Source of the DNA: Neonectria sp. B-13
Lineage: Eukaryota > Ascomycota > Sordariomycetes > Hypocreales > Nectriaceae
DNA: 64,000 nucleotides
Assembly (NCBI GenBank): GCA_002682825.1
Contig: NOKP01000022.1
Coordinates: forward strand, 1-64,000
Direction of reading: 5' to 3'
The notes beneath the pieces are model-generated. The model was not told the origin of the DNA, searched no databases, and was given only the letters and a program-made list of their open reading frames with translations. The position numbers and the translations under genes were made by a program. This document shows positions 23,703-35,095 of the stretch, piece by piece (position 1 is the first letter of the stretch; every line of letters begins with the position of its first letter).

Positions 23703-24180
23703 CTATTGGCGGGGTTCCGGAACTGTAGGGACCATTTCCAATGACGTCCTTTGTGCTCTGCACAGTCCGCATCGCCTAATCCTACGATTCTCACGTAATC
23801 TCATCTCTCCGTCCTCTCTATTCTGCGCAATCCTGCTCATGGCCCTCTTCCATCCTCCATCCATGTAGCTCTCCTATTTCTACTCGACCACACTGCGTTT
23901 CTTGCGCCAATAACGCTACGCCTTAACTGGCCTCGATTGTGCGACACACGTTACAACAAGCGAGGTTACAGCGTCTGCGACTCTTTGCTCTGGTCATTAT
24001 CCCAGCCCAAGTCGTGAAGGAGAATGGGGGTATTGGGGTTGGGATAACTTGCCTCCAGTCGTCCAACCTGCTCTTGCGTGGTCTAACATGGTGTTTCTAC
24101 CCGTCTGAATGCTTACAAGATTACGATGCCTGCCTGGCCGATGACAAACTCAACAAATTATCTCGTCCACCTGAACATGC

Positions 24181-24894
24181 TCAGTTGATCGCCACCGAAG
24201 ATACATCTCTCCCCCGATCCCGATCCGACTCTCTCTGCTCCCCAGGTACCATCGCTAGCCCGGCATCCGATGCCATGATGGGCCGGGGTAGCTGCCGAGC
24301 CAGCCCATACCACACCTCTCCGTATGCAAACTGCACCGCCTCGTAAAGCAACACGGTGATGTCGAAGCCCTCCGCTCCACGATCGACTGTCCCTTGTATC
24401 TTGGCCACGTGCCGTCGAGTTCGAAGATATACCGACGTCGCCCACATAAAGCTCCGGTGGGCTTGTATGGCGGCCTCCGGCGCCAGCCAGTTGAGGTAGG
24501 ATGTCAGGTCAGCGGCAAGCACATCTGGGACGCGGAGGACGCGGACGAGGCCGACAACGTGGGCGAAGAGGCGCGGTGATTGCGACATCTCCTGACGGTC
24601 AAGCACGTACATGGGGACCGTGACGCCGGGGATTTCGATGTGCGGTTGGTAAGGGCGACGGTGGAGCATGAACCATGTCCCGTCGCCAAGGCCGCGGTGC
24701 CAGTAGAGCCCCCACTGGAACTCCTCGTTGCCGTATCCCTGGGCGCACGAAGTCTCGTAGATGCTCGGGTCGAGGGTGTTGGGGAGGCATGAGCGATAGT
24801 CTTGGACGGTGCCCGGCTCGTGCTCTGGCGCCAGGGAGATGGAGATGGTCAGGTACAGAGTCCCGGGCTGGAGGTCTCGGATTGGGTAGCCCAT
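24181..24894 (-). CDS. uncharacterised protein, 237 residues
   Basis: A single open frame starting at the first in-frame ATG (MGYPIRDLQPGTLYLTISIS). The sequence has a mid-region FQWGLYWHRGLGDGTWFMLH followed, some 60 residues later, by a Leu/Val-rich helix-like stretch (LFAHVVGLVRVLRVPD). That order loosely resembles widespread fungal proteins of unknown function with a W-x-L/I... G-x-x-x-H-type core, but I cannot assign a family. There is no signal peptide, no membrane helix and the C-terminus is polar (ESDRDRGRD). It is divergent from the galactokinase gene with 1.2 kb between them. A terminal intron is possible. Function unknown. Confidence 0.6.
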   Translation of the reverse strand: MGYPIRDLQPGTLYLTISISLAPEHEPGTVQDYRSCLPNTLDPSIYETSCAQGYGNEEFQWGLYWHRGLGDGTWFMLHRRPYQPHIEIPGVTVPMYVLDRQEMSQSPRLFAHVVGLVRVLRVPDVLAADLTSYLNWLAPEAAIQAHRSFMWATSVYLRTRRHVAKIQGTVDRGAEGFDITVLLYEAVQFAYGEVWYGLARQLPRPIMASDAGLAMVPGEQRESDRDRGRDVSSVAIN

Positions 24895-26094
24895 GATGCG
24901 AGCCTTTGGTGTCTCAAACGGCGGCGCGAGATGTCCGCAGGTCGTCGGTGGGTGGTTGGTGGTGATTACATTTGGCGTAATGAAGCGGAAGGAAAGGCTA
25001 GATTGTGTGCTCAGTTGTTTGTAAAGCAAATGATTACCTGTCAGTCACGGTGAACTTAACATCCTCAGCTTGGTTACCTGACAGCTGTTGCCAGTCGCTT
25101 CGCAAACAACACGGCGTGCGCGGCAGCTGGCAGGTTTTGGCTTGGCTGATTTTGTTATTTTGCACTCATATTCTCACTGCGGACTCAACGGGGCATTTCT
25201 AGTATGCTCTTTACCGTTCATCCTATGGCAGTCTGTAGACTAGCAACATTTCGGCGGATCGGGGACCGAACCTGGAGCGAAGCTGCTACGAAGTAGGGCT
25301 GGCCCGGCCTGACCCAACACTTGAGTGCCAGAGAGCGAGATTCAAAATATCTTCAAGGTTGGCGACTCTACAGATCGGATATGTCTTCTCTCGCAAGCAA
25401 AACATCTCGTCAGCTCGACGGAAGCTCCGCCCCGGTGTTCAAAGTCCGGCATAAAAAGAAAACCGACTAGCGGTACCTCCGAAATGGCCCTCCGAAGTGA
25501 TTTTCCGAAGTGATCCTCCAGTGCGGTACAACACTTGCAGGTCATTCTACAGCTCACGCACTCGCTCCAACTCGGCCGTTCCAACCGAGACGCAAGGTGA
25601 TGGACCGGAAATGTGTCCGGCCATGGTCATGGGCGAGGAGTAAAGCCGGGCGAGCCGCCGATAGGTGGGGATATGGAGAGATGGCTATTTAGCCAGCGCA
25701 GCAACCTTGCGATTTACGGCGGGGAGAACTGGGACTAGGAGAAGAGGTGAGGGTCACTCCATCAACTGCTTTTCTGTGCGTGTGACGATGTCACGTTGTG
25801 TTGTAAATTCATACATCTATCGGAGGTTTTGGCTCTGCTATTGAAGACGAGCTTGACTTGATTGAACTGTTTCGTTAGTCCACAGACCCTACAGCAGCTC
25901 TTTGCGACGACACTGTCGGCGTCATTCAGAGAACAACACCAACGAGGGGCAATTGCGGGGCATTGAGACGTTATCACCAGCTCCTTGTGCTTTGCGACAG
26001 AGCAGCAATCCCACCAAAGAACCACCCGTGATCTCATTCTTGACCCCATTTTCGTACTAGACGAGAGGCATACTCGCCCTCACCCGCCGCCAGA
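24895..26094. other. 1.2 kb divergent promoter region
   Basis: It separates the unknown minus-strand gene from galactokinase. No galactose-regulator site (CGG-N11-CCG) was recognised by eye; no gene supported. Confidence 0.45.
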
Positions 26095-27731
26095 ATGTCC
26101 GGCCCAGTACCCGTCGCCAACACGCTCAGCGACATCTACCCCACCGCCGCCCTGGCCACCGAGGCTCCGCGATGGAACAACCTCGTCACCAAGTTTGAGG
26201 CCCTCTACGGCCACCCGGCCAGCTTCGTTGCCCGCTCGCCCGGGCGCGTGAACATCATCGGCGAGCACATCGACTACTCGCTGTACTCGGTGCTGCCCAT
26301 GGCCATCACCGCCGACGCCCTGTTCGCCGTCGCCGCCACGCCCGCCGCCCCGGACGCAAAGACGTTCCGCATCCGCATCGCCAACGTCGAGGGCGACAAG
26401 TTTGCCGCCAAGGAGTTCGAGGTGCCCGTCGACGGGAATGTCGACGTCGACGCCACTCAGTTCGAGTGGACCAACTACTTCAAGAGCGGCCTGCGCGGCG
26501 TGCTGCAGCTCCTGCGGAAGAAGCACGGCGACGGCTTCCGGCCTGTCGACATGGAGCTGCTCATGGATGGCAACGTGCCCGTGGGCGGAGGACTGAGCTC
26601 CAGCGCCGCCATTGTGAGCGCCAGCTCGCTCGCCGTCATGGTGGCCAATGGCGACAAATCGGTCGACAAGAAGGAGTTGACGGAGCTTGCCATCGTGAGC
26701 GAGCGCGCGGTCGGCGTCAACTCGGGAGGGTATGCTGTTCCCAAGCCCTAACTTGCCAAAAGGATTGTGAAGCTCACATTTGTCATAGTATGGACCAGGC
26801 CGCCTCCGTCTTCTCGGAGCAAGGCGCCGCCCTCTTCGTCTCCTTCAGCCCGGAGCTCTCTGCCCGGCCCGTCAAGTTCCCTCCCACGAGCCCGGAGCTG
26901 TGCTTCGTCATCGTCCAGTCCTTCGTCACCTCCAACAAGCAGGTCACCGGCCCCATTCACTACAACCTGCGCGTCGTCGAGTGCAGCATGGCGGCTGCCT
27001 ACCTCAACGCCGTCCTCAACCCGGCGGGTATCCAGCTGCCCGAGGACGCCGGCCCCCTGGGCATCAGCCTGCAGGGCTTCCACGACACCTACTTCCGCCA
27101 CCAGAGCGGGTCCGGCGCTGCCGCGGCCCAGACTCTGTCCAAGGAGGAGGAGCTGAAGAAGCTGCTGGCGGTGGCCAGCGAGACGCTGACGCAGGAGGAA
27201 GGATACACGCGCGAGGAGGTGGCCAAGGTGCTCGGCATCACGGTGCCCGAGCTCGAGGCCCGCTTCATGGCCCGGCTGCCGGTCCGCGCCGAACGCTTCA
27301 AGCTCCGCCAGCGAGCCGTACACGTCTTCTCCGAGGCGCTGCGGGTGCTCAGTTTCCTGACGCTGCTGGAGCGGCCGGTGCACACGGGGGCTTCGGACAC
27401 GACGGGCTTCAACGCGCAGCTGGGCGAGCTACTCAACGAGACGCAGGCGTCGTGCCGGGACCTCTACGAGTGCAGCTGCACGGAGCTGGACGAGATCTGC
27501 GCCATCTCGCGGGCCGCCGGGGCGTACGGCTCGCGGGTCACGGGCGCCGGCTGGGGCGGGTGCAGCGTGCACCTGGTACCGGCGGACCGGGTGGCGTCGG
27601 TCACGGAGGCGCTGGAGAAGGAGTACTTTTCCAAGCGGGAGCTGACGGCAGAGCAGCGGGCGAGCGCGGTGGTGGTGAGTCGGCCGGCCACGGGCAGTGC
27701 GGTGTATTATGTCAAGGATGGCGTCAACTAA
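26095..27731 (+). CDS. GAL1: galactokinase
   Basis: Exons 26095-26729 and 26789-27731 encode 525 residues; the 59-bp intron (GTATGC...CATAG) splits a Gly codon and restores VNSGGMDQAAS. Galactokinase phosphorylates galactose at C1 with ATP, the entry step of the Leloir pathway, in the cytosol. Motifs: the galactokinase signature GRVNIIGEHIDYS near residue 50, the GHMP-kinase ATP loop PVGGGLSSSAA near 163, and the C-terminal GHMP motif GSRVTGAGWGGCSVHLV near 475. Length fits fungal galactokinases. Codon use is strongly GC-rich. No other GAL genes are nearby, so the pathway is dispersed here. The start ATG is followed by a typical hydrophilic lead-in and needs no upstream exon. Confidence 0.95.
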
Positions 27732-29135
27732 GGGACTTACACGGGAAGATTAGACACGGCGGCATTCGTATCAGCGTTAAGATAGTCCGGGAAAGCTCAA
27801 CCTGTTAGCCAATTGTGCTTTGCAGTATACTGGGTGTACACCTCGCTTCTTAAACGAGCTTGGTCGACATGATAATGTGATTGCTCGTGGTGGGTGATTC
27901 AGGGGGGATATGCATTGTGACGGTTGTTGGATTTCTGACGATGGTATAGGGTACCGGAAATTAGCACACAACGACAAACGAGTTGATCGACGTCCGTTCT
28001 CAGCTGGGTAAGTTATCTGGATGCTAATTTAGTTTTAGTATATGCACCCAAACGACTCCGTACGGTTAAACGGCTGGGGCAGCTCTTGAGCTTGAATAGG
28101 AACCGGGTAAATTCCTTTTGATCACAATTAAGCATAAGTCGAAAACCATGTCAATATTACTATCACGGGTGGAGGTCCAGGTCAAATGAAGCTACGTATA
28201 GTGAAAGACATGAGCAAAAGACCCAGATAGTCAAGCTCAACTAGGCAGGAGGAATCCCAGCTGTAAGTCTGATACTCTAAATATGCATCTGGTCTGGAGC
28301 TGCATGGGAGAGGATGCAGGGGGTGTGAGGGATATGCAGGCTATTTGTGTTGTTCCTTAGCTAGTAGTTTAGAGAGTGGTGTGCTGCAGCAGATAGATGA
28401 TGGAGCAAGGCTAGGTAGTAGTAGGATTGGGAGGAGCTGAAGATGTGGATGTGGTTGTAGATGTGATGCTGGTGGTGATGGGCCCAGTCGGGAATTGATC
28501 CATGGCTTCAGAGGCAGAAATGGGAACTTGGCGTCGAGGTAGTCACGGAACGGCCATGCCAAGCCAGTGGGCGCGGATGTAGTTGCCTGCCCTTAGTGTA
28601 ACAGGCGCATCAACATCTCATCGTTAAAAAGCTTGAGCTTTGAATTGCCCAGCTTCAATGCACTTCATACGTCATTCTCCCAGCAAAGAGGTCTCGTCGC
28701 CGGGTCCGGAGCGGGGCGCCAACGGCATCGGCAAACTGCGGAGTTTTGTCACGCCTCTAATTATACACCAGATCGGGAGATGATGATATCGCCGTGACAA
28801 GGACGAGCAATCTAACTTCTTGGATGGGCACCTCCAAGGCCCTAGTGCGGCAGCCGGCACAAAGGCTCGTCCGCTTTTAGCCATTGAGCCCTCTTCTCTC
28901 CAGCCGCCGCCGTCGCCGTCGCCGACGACGCCGAGATGGGGCATTACGTCAGGCTGAACGACCATCAGTCAGGCCTGACTATCATCAGTCATCGCAGCCA
29001 TGCAGGTATAATAACAGCCAGCGTTTGGCTCGAGGTTTGGTGTTGGAGGCATTGAATCTCACTGACACTGTCGAGTTCTACCCATCACCGACTTACAACT
29101 TCTCACACAAGCTACTCGCTGCGTTCTACTCCATC
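27732..29135. other. 1.4 kb intergenic stretch
   Basis: AT-richer in the first half, with no supported gene. A GCC-triplet-rich tract near 28910 lies in the presumed leader of the hydrolase gene; in one frame it reads as an Arg run but has no ATG upstream. Confidence 0.45.
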
Positions 29136-29966
29136 ATGCCCACCTTCACCCTTCAGGATGGCGTCGAGATCTACTACAAGGACTGGGGCAACCCCAAGGG
29201 CAAGCCGGTGACCTTCTCACACGGGTGGCCACTCAACAGCGACAACTGGGACAGCCAGATGATGTTCCTCGCCAGCCAGGGCTACCGCGTCGTCGCACAC
29301 GACCGTCGCGGCCACGGACGGTCCAGTCAGCCGTGGGAGGGCAACGACTTAGACACGTACGCCGATGACCTGCGTCAGCTGGTCGAGCACTTGGACCTGC
29401 GCGACGTGATGATGGTCGGCCACTCGACCGGCGGCGGCGAAGTAGCGCGCTACCTGGGCCGGTTCGGCACCTCGAGGGTCAGCAAGGCGGTTCTCATCAG
29501 CGCCATCACGCCGCTGATGTTGCAGACGGCGGCCAACCCAGAGGGCCTGCCGCTGGGCGTCTTCGACAGCTTCCGCGAGGCCATGCTCAAGGACCGCGCG
29601 CAGTTCTTCCTCGACGTGCCTAACGGGCCGTTCTTCGGCTTTAACCGCCCCGGCGCCGTCAAGAGCGAGGGCCTGGTGCAGAGCTGGTGGCTGCAGGGCA
29701 TGATGGCCGGGTTCAAGAACGTCTACGACTGCATCACGGCCTTCTCCGAGACGGATCTCAACGAGGACCTCAAGCGGATCGACATCCCGGTGCTGCTGCT
29801 CCACGGCGACGACGACCAGGTCGTGCCCATCCAGACGTCGGCGCTCAAGGCGGCAAAGGTCCTGCCTAAGGCCACGCTGAAGGTGTACCCGGGAGGGCCC
29901 CATGCGCTGCCCAACATCCATTACGACGAGGTCAACAAGGATCTTCTTGAGTTTTTGAAGGCGTGA
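29136..29966 (+). CDS. alpha/beta hydrolase, non-heme haloperoxidase/esterase type
   Basis: An intronless gene for 276 residues, the usual length of this family. The catalytic triad is readable: Ser97 in the nucleophile elbow GHSTGG, an Asp in HGDDDQVVP (about 226-227) and His256 in [10 protein letters not shown]. The oxyanion region is FSHGWPL near 28-34. Members hydrolyse esters and can make peracids, the basis of the older name non-heme chloroperoxidase. There is no signal peptide, so it is probably cytosolic. The ATG at 29136 gives the canonical start [14 protein letters not shown]; the frame is open further upstream but has no ATG. The family is very common in bacteria; together with the lack of introns and high GC, an old bacterial origin is possible but unproven. 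Confidence 0.88.
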   Translation: MPTFTLQDGVEIYYKDWGNPKGKPVTFSHGWPLNSDNWDSQMMFLASQGYRVVAHDRRGHGRSSQPWEGNDLDTYADDLRQLVEHLDLRDVMMVGHSTGGGEVARYLGRFGTSRVSKAVLISAITPLMLQTAANPEGLPLGVFDSFREAMLKDRAQFFLDVPNGPFFGFNRPGAVKSEGLVQSWWLQGMMAGFKNVYDCITAFSETDLNEDLKRIDIPVLLLHGDDDQVVPIQTSALKAAKVLPKATLKVYPGGPHALPNIHYDEVNKDLLEFLKA

Positions 29967-31014
29967 GAGAGGAAAGGGACCTGGGCAATGGAAGCCAGGG
30001 ACGGAATGGAATGGGAGAGAGTAATGATGTGTTCGAACATGTTAATGGGCCTGATGTTACGTATAAACGAGGAATGAAGCAGATTTGGCATATTAGCCAG
30101 TCTCAACCCCATGCCCAGGTGCATATTTAATAGCAATCCAAACCCACCTACTGGATATCGTCGTCGCCGTGAGGTCGAATATGAGCTATGTTGTAGGCCA
30201 AGGACATTAACCACCAACCCCAGAGGCCACGGAATGCATCCATAAACTGCTGTCAACAACGCACTGGGGATACGTAAGTTTGGCTCCGCTTCCCCGGATT
30301 CTCCAGTCGGCACGGCACGGTAAAGTCGGAAGGGAATGAAGGTGAGGGTCTCGACCTCGCACCAGCTACATCCAAGCCCGAATCACGACGCTGCGAGCCG
30401 TAACGACGTCGAGAACTGAGTCGCGCACTGCGCCATCATTGGACCGACACGACTAAGCAGCAACACATGCTCGAGGGTTGCAGAACGGATGGGAAAGCGC
30501 CGAGAAGGTTGCAACTTTGCAAAAGCCGTCAGAGCCATTTCACAGGGCAAGGCAAGCAGGCTTTCAGCCCACTCTAGCGCCATCAATCCCATGTGTCAGC
30601 GCTGGAAGTCATAGCTTGGGAATTAGTGCAGCGCGGCGGCATTCGTACCACGACCAAATAGAATGGTTCAGCTGTGGGACATGTATCTTTGTACCCTGTA
30701 CGAATACACATTGCAAGTGCTCATGGCTCGCTCTGGGCGCCGAGCGGCCAGGGCACCCAATCAAAGAGGAGAAGGAGGCAGACTGAATGATAAGGAACCA
30801 TGGCTCTGTGCACATGTGGTGACTTTGACGTGCTAATTGTATATCTGTGTGTTTCAGGCATGGATGGGCGATGAAAGGGTTAGACTCCAGAGAAGAAGAA
30901 GAAAAGAAAGATGCTGGAAATAGAAGATGCTTACCTGCTGCGTGTCATGCTCACGGTCCCTGGCAGGGCACGCAGTACGGACGGGGCGTACGGGCTACAC
31001 CCACCTCAAAGACT

Positions 31015-31152
31015 AGGACCAAGGTCAAGATCAAGACCAAGACCAAGACCAAGACCAAGACCAAGACCAAGACCAAGACCAAGACCAAGACCAAGACCAA
31101 GACCAAGACCAAGACCAAGACCAAGACCAAGACCAAGACCAAGACTAAGACC
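31015..31152. repeat. AAGACC hexamer array
   Basis: Eighteen exact AAGACC units (31033-31140) are flanked by about four degenerate ones. All three plus frames stay open through it because six is divisible by three, which explains the artificial Lys-Thr, Arg-Pro and (minus) Leu-Val repeat frames. Confidence 0.95.
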
Positions 31153-33699
31153 AAAGGTGCAGTACTTTTGGGTGGCGTCGACGATATCTCTTGGGGAGGT
31201 GTCTTATCAACGATTTGGCGTTTTGGTGATTAATGCTTGGCTCAACCCTGCACTAAGCCGACCTGGGGATTGGGGGGGACTGATTGGGCCAAGAGGACCA
31301 CGGCCGCCCAATGAGCCTGAGGCCCCCAGATGCATTCCTAAGTATTCCACGCCTGTCCCCCATGCCCTGCATCGCAGCGTGCCTCCATCACACCCCCTCG
31401 GTGGGCTGTCGAAAAAATGTGGCCAGCTGGTGTGGTGGGCTTTCTGTTATCATTCGAGGCTGACGATGGATGGTGATGTTGCCTGCTGGTACTGGCCCTG
31501 CTGCTTTTCCTCCGCTGCACCCCGTAAGAGGGAAAAGCACGTCAGCACGTTGTCTCTGTCGAGTGGATGCTTCCGTTGCCCTGGAAGGAGGCTGATGTAC
31601 CGTGTACTTCGCGCACTCGGGCTCAGCGATCGGTATCGGCCACCGCAACTGGGTGCAATCGTCGACGTTGGATATTGCTACGCAACTCCACCTTTCGGAA
31701 CGAGATGCAAGGTTTCTCGGCCGTCCGGGGAAATCTTGATACGGGCGGACAGGCCCCTCTCCCTCTCTCCGTCTTTTACCAGCAATAGCATGTCGTGCAA
31801 TTGAATCCAGAAATGAAACCATCTTCTTATCCAGAGATCAATCCTCAATCCCTGACAAAGATCTGCCCCTGTGCTCAATTCCGAGCCGGGACCCCCACGG
31901 ATGTGATTTCTGTGTAAGGTCGCTCGAGATATCAACCTCACAACTGCACGAATATGCACTTGCTGCGACGATGCAGAACCATGCTCTCGTCACAAGTTAT
32001 ATCCTCCTCAGCCCCCAGCCTCATCTCACTGTTCTTCAGCTCCTTTCACTCTCGCCTCCAAGCCAGGCGGCCCGACGTTTGAAATCAAGCCTTGGCCCAT
32101 GCACCAATCAACCCACTGGCGCGCTGGACTGGCTTTCCCCAGGCTGCCCGCCACGCCCTCGACGACTCCAGGCCCTGGATCGTGGTCGGGATCCATGGGG
32201 CCCTGGTCCGTGGGCCAGCTCCGGTCGAGATCGCATCACGAGATGCTTTCACCTAAGACTTCCCACTGCCTTGGTCCTAGCCGTCCAGTTGCCAATCCTT
32301 TCCCGGGGTGGCACTGGTGCCGGTCCTCCATGGTGTTAGGCTCCGGGGGGGACGGCAAAACCACCCCACTGGAAGTGCCCACTACGTCCCACTGTGAGAC
32401 CCAAATTTTGGGAATGGCCAGAGCCTAGGGCCGGATTTTGTCCGGGATGGAACCTAGACACCCCAAAATTCCGGTCGTTCGTGGTCCACGAAGAGACAAG
32501 ATCCATGAAACTTACATTTCAATTTCTCACTTTTTTATTGTAGTATTTGCTTTTGCAGATAGGTGATTGCTTCTGCTTGTGACGCTGTGAGTGAACCTGG
32601 TAGGTAATAATTGGCAATACAGATAGCTGCAGCAAGGGCAAGATGCACGTGCTCTCTGCCACAACGCTCACTTGTTGACGAACGACCACTACCCCGGCAA
32701 CTGGCCCCGGGATCGCCGGGTTTGACAGATACGTACCAGGCTTCTGTGTCTAGCCTTGATCTCAACTGACCGAGACAATGGCTGAGAAAGCCCCGAGTTG
32801 GCCTTGCACGAGAAGTGACACGGTGTGACTTGGTGGCGGTAGGTGGATGGTTGCGGAAGACGGGTTACACCGAGTCGAAGGGGGCACGAATCAGGGAGGC
32901 GGCCTGTTGTTTCTCTTCCTGACTCCGATGGACCTGTGCAGCTGATGGATTAGTGATATGTCTGCCCATTGTCTCTGGACGGAGCCAGTGGTTGGAATTC
33001 AGACAGAAGGTGATGACGGAAACGTGTCTTGGTGTTGCACAATCCAGATCAAAGATCAAGCTTCACTTGGGCTGGGTCCAGTTACAGTGCACCCATTTCA
33101 GTGGATGTTTTGGTGATCCATGGCGGGGGCGACAGGTACCAGCCCTTTTCAGTGGATGCTCCAGGCTCCAGCTCAACCGGTTCTCCAAGGCTTGGCCAAG
33201 GTCTCGAGGGCTCTCCACCTCCGCCTTCTTGTCTCCAGGAAGCACAGCCCGCCGGGTGCCCCTTCGGCGTCCCGTCCTCTCAAGATTGACACGGCAAGAC
33301 GCCATGGTTGACTCGCTCACTCGGCGTCGGAGAGAGAAGCAATAAAAAAGCACGACTTCTTCCATCCGTCCCGTGTGTCAGACACACAGCCCAAGCCACC
33401 ACATGAGCCTCAAAGGCTTCCTTCAGGTACAGGCACCCACACGGCAGGCAGGTGGTCTAAGTACACAGTACTCGTCAGGGTACGTAGGAATACAGATGGC
33501 GCCCCCAAATCACCAAGCGACCGGGACGAACGACACATTCTTTCCCGTCATCACTCTCTGTTTGGTGCCAGATGCTGGTCCCAGTGATGCAGTGGGTGCC
33601 AGTAGTGCTGCGACTGCTGGTACCTACCTAATCATTTAGCTCCGGGTGTCTCCATATCTCTATCTTTCTCCTCCACTTCCAACTCCGCCCATGTCCCGT

Positions 33700-33725
33700 C
33701 TCCATCTCCATCTCCATCTCCATCC
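33700..33725. repeat. CTCCAT hexamer microsatellite
   Basis: About four consecutive CTCCAT units within a pyrimidine-rich noncoding stretch. Confidence 0.8.
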
Positions 33726-34740
33726 CCGTCTCAGTCCCCATTCTCCATCCCCTTCTCCATCTTCCCGGGCCTCACCTTCACTCACTCACCACTGTCCACC
33801 CACCCACCATACGGCCCCTCGCGCTGAAGCTCCTCTCGCAGCCTCGTCCAGGTTCCAAAAAGGGAAGACACAAAACAGAGAGAACCCCGTCAATATCCAC
33901 ACTTCAGGTCCCCCTCCATCTGCTTGCTCCATCGTTTTTATCACGGACGGGGTAACCTAGCTGTACGGGGCAGGGCATAACAGCCAAGCAAGATAGCCCA
34001 ACCCGTCTATTCGTCCACACAACGTTCCAAGTCGCCGCAACTTGCTCCACGCTCATCTGTCGATTTTCCACGTACCGATCTATTACACTTACCAAGGTGT
34101 CAAAGGTTGAGATCACGGCATTTTGTACCATCCCGTCCCGCATACCTACCCAGGACGACTCCCATTTCCACTGCCACCCAGCCCAGCACCGCTTACACCA
34201 CCGCGCTGCACTCACTGCACACGCCCCAGTGGCTTCCACCTTGTTAGCACCATTGTCCGGCTCCTTGTTCGCCCACGCCGGCCGCCAATCCTTGGGCACA
34301 CCAACAAGTGCACCACTGGGAGTCTGGGACGCCCTTGGCACCCTTAAACAACCCTGGACACCATTGGACACGCCCTGGGTCACCCTTGGTGGATGTCGCT
34401 CGTATCTATTACCCCGGAGTGTCCTCTCGCGTCGCGTACCGCTATCTCTGGGCTCACCCACGTTCGCCGCTATCAACCACCCCTGTTCCAGTCCTGTTCC
34501 TGTTCCGGCTTGTCACTTGCGATCCAAATCCAAGGACCAAAGACAAAGGCCCAAAGCCCCCAGTCCTCATCGGCCTTTGGTCGCTTTCCGGCTTTCAATC
34601 TGACTTCTGACTACTGACGGCCTTCCCTCCCACTCTCTGCAGCCAGCAGCCAGCAGCCAACGCTTCGCCTCATCTGGCCTGGGCCTCGCTCTGACACTGC
34701 TCTGCCTTCTATTGCGTACTACCTATTTTGACTCTCCAAC

Positions 34741-34801
34741 ACCGCCTCTCTTCCCTTCTCTCTCCTTTTTCTTTCTTTCCCTCTTTCCCTCTCTCGGTCG
34801 G
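34741..34801 (+). promoter_or_regulatory. pyrimidine-rich tract upstream of zinc-finger gene A
   Basis: An almost pure C/T run about 300 bases before the start codon, of the kind found at transcription starts of many filamentous fungal genes. Confidence 0.4.
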
Positions 34802-35095
34802 TTGAAAACTCCACCCGCCACCAATCCACCGCCATCACCAACCAGACGTATCGCCTCCCCTCATTCACTCTTTGGCTTGCACTCAAAACTACACCACCAC
34901 CACCACCACCACTACCGTCACCATAATCACCACCGCCTTCAACCTCTCAACCATTCTAGCCCCCATCGCCATTCAGCCTAAACAACCGCACACGACAGAA
35001 CTGGCCTCCCAATAACACTGGCCCTTCCCAGGATCGACTTGGGGTAACGCTTTCCTGGGCTCCACCACTCTGACAGTCACATCCCCCTGCCAAAC

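Larger units (their letters stand above)
22709..24180. other. metallothionein promoter and downstream noncoding DNA
   Basis: The first 200 bases should hold the metallothionein promoter. Further right is a 10-bp tandem repeat (23663-23702). No gene supported. Confidence 0.45.
29967..35095. other. 5.1 kb noncoding stretch with simple repeats
   Basis: No supported gene. It contains the AAGACC hexamer array (31015-31152), a CTCCAT repeat (33700-33725) and, at the right end, a long pyrimidine-rich leader for the zinc-finger gene. Open frames of up to 297 codons here are created by the hexamer array or by low-complexity sequence. Confidence 0.5.

Noticed and set aside
28884..29135. Arg-rich N-terminal extension of the hydrolase
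   Set aside because: No ATG in the extension; the Arg run comes from a GCC-rich tract in the leader; the canonical family start is 29136.
11851..30000. Secondary-metabolite gene cluster
   Set aside because: No synthase, P450 or cluster regulator is present; the genes are housekeeping or metal-related.
30911..31804. 297-codon plus frame and a minus Leu-Val frame across the hexamer array
   Set aside because: Open only because the repeat unit is a multiple of three; the flanks have no coding character.
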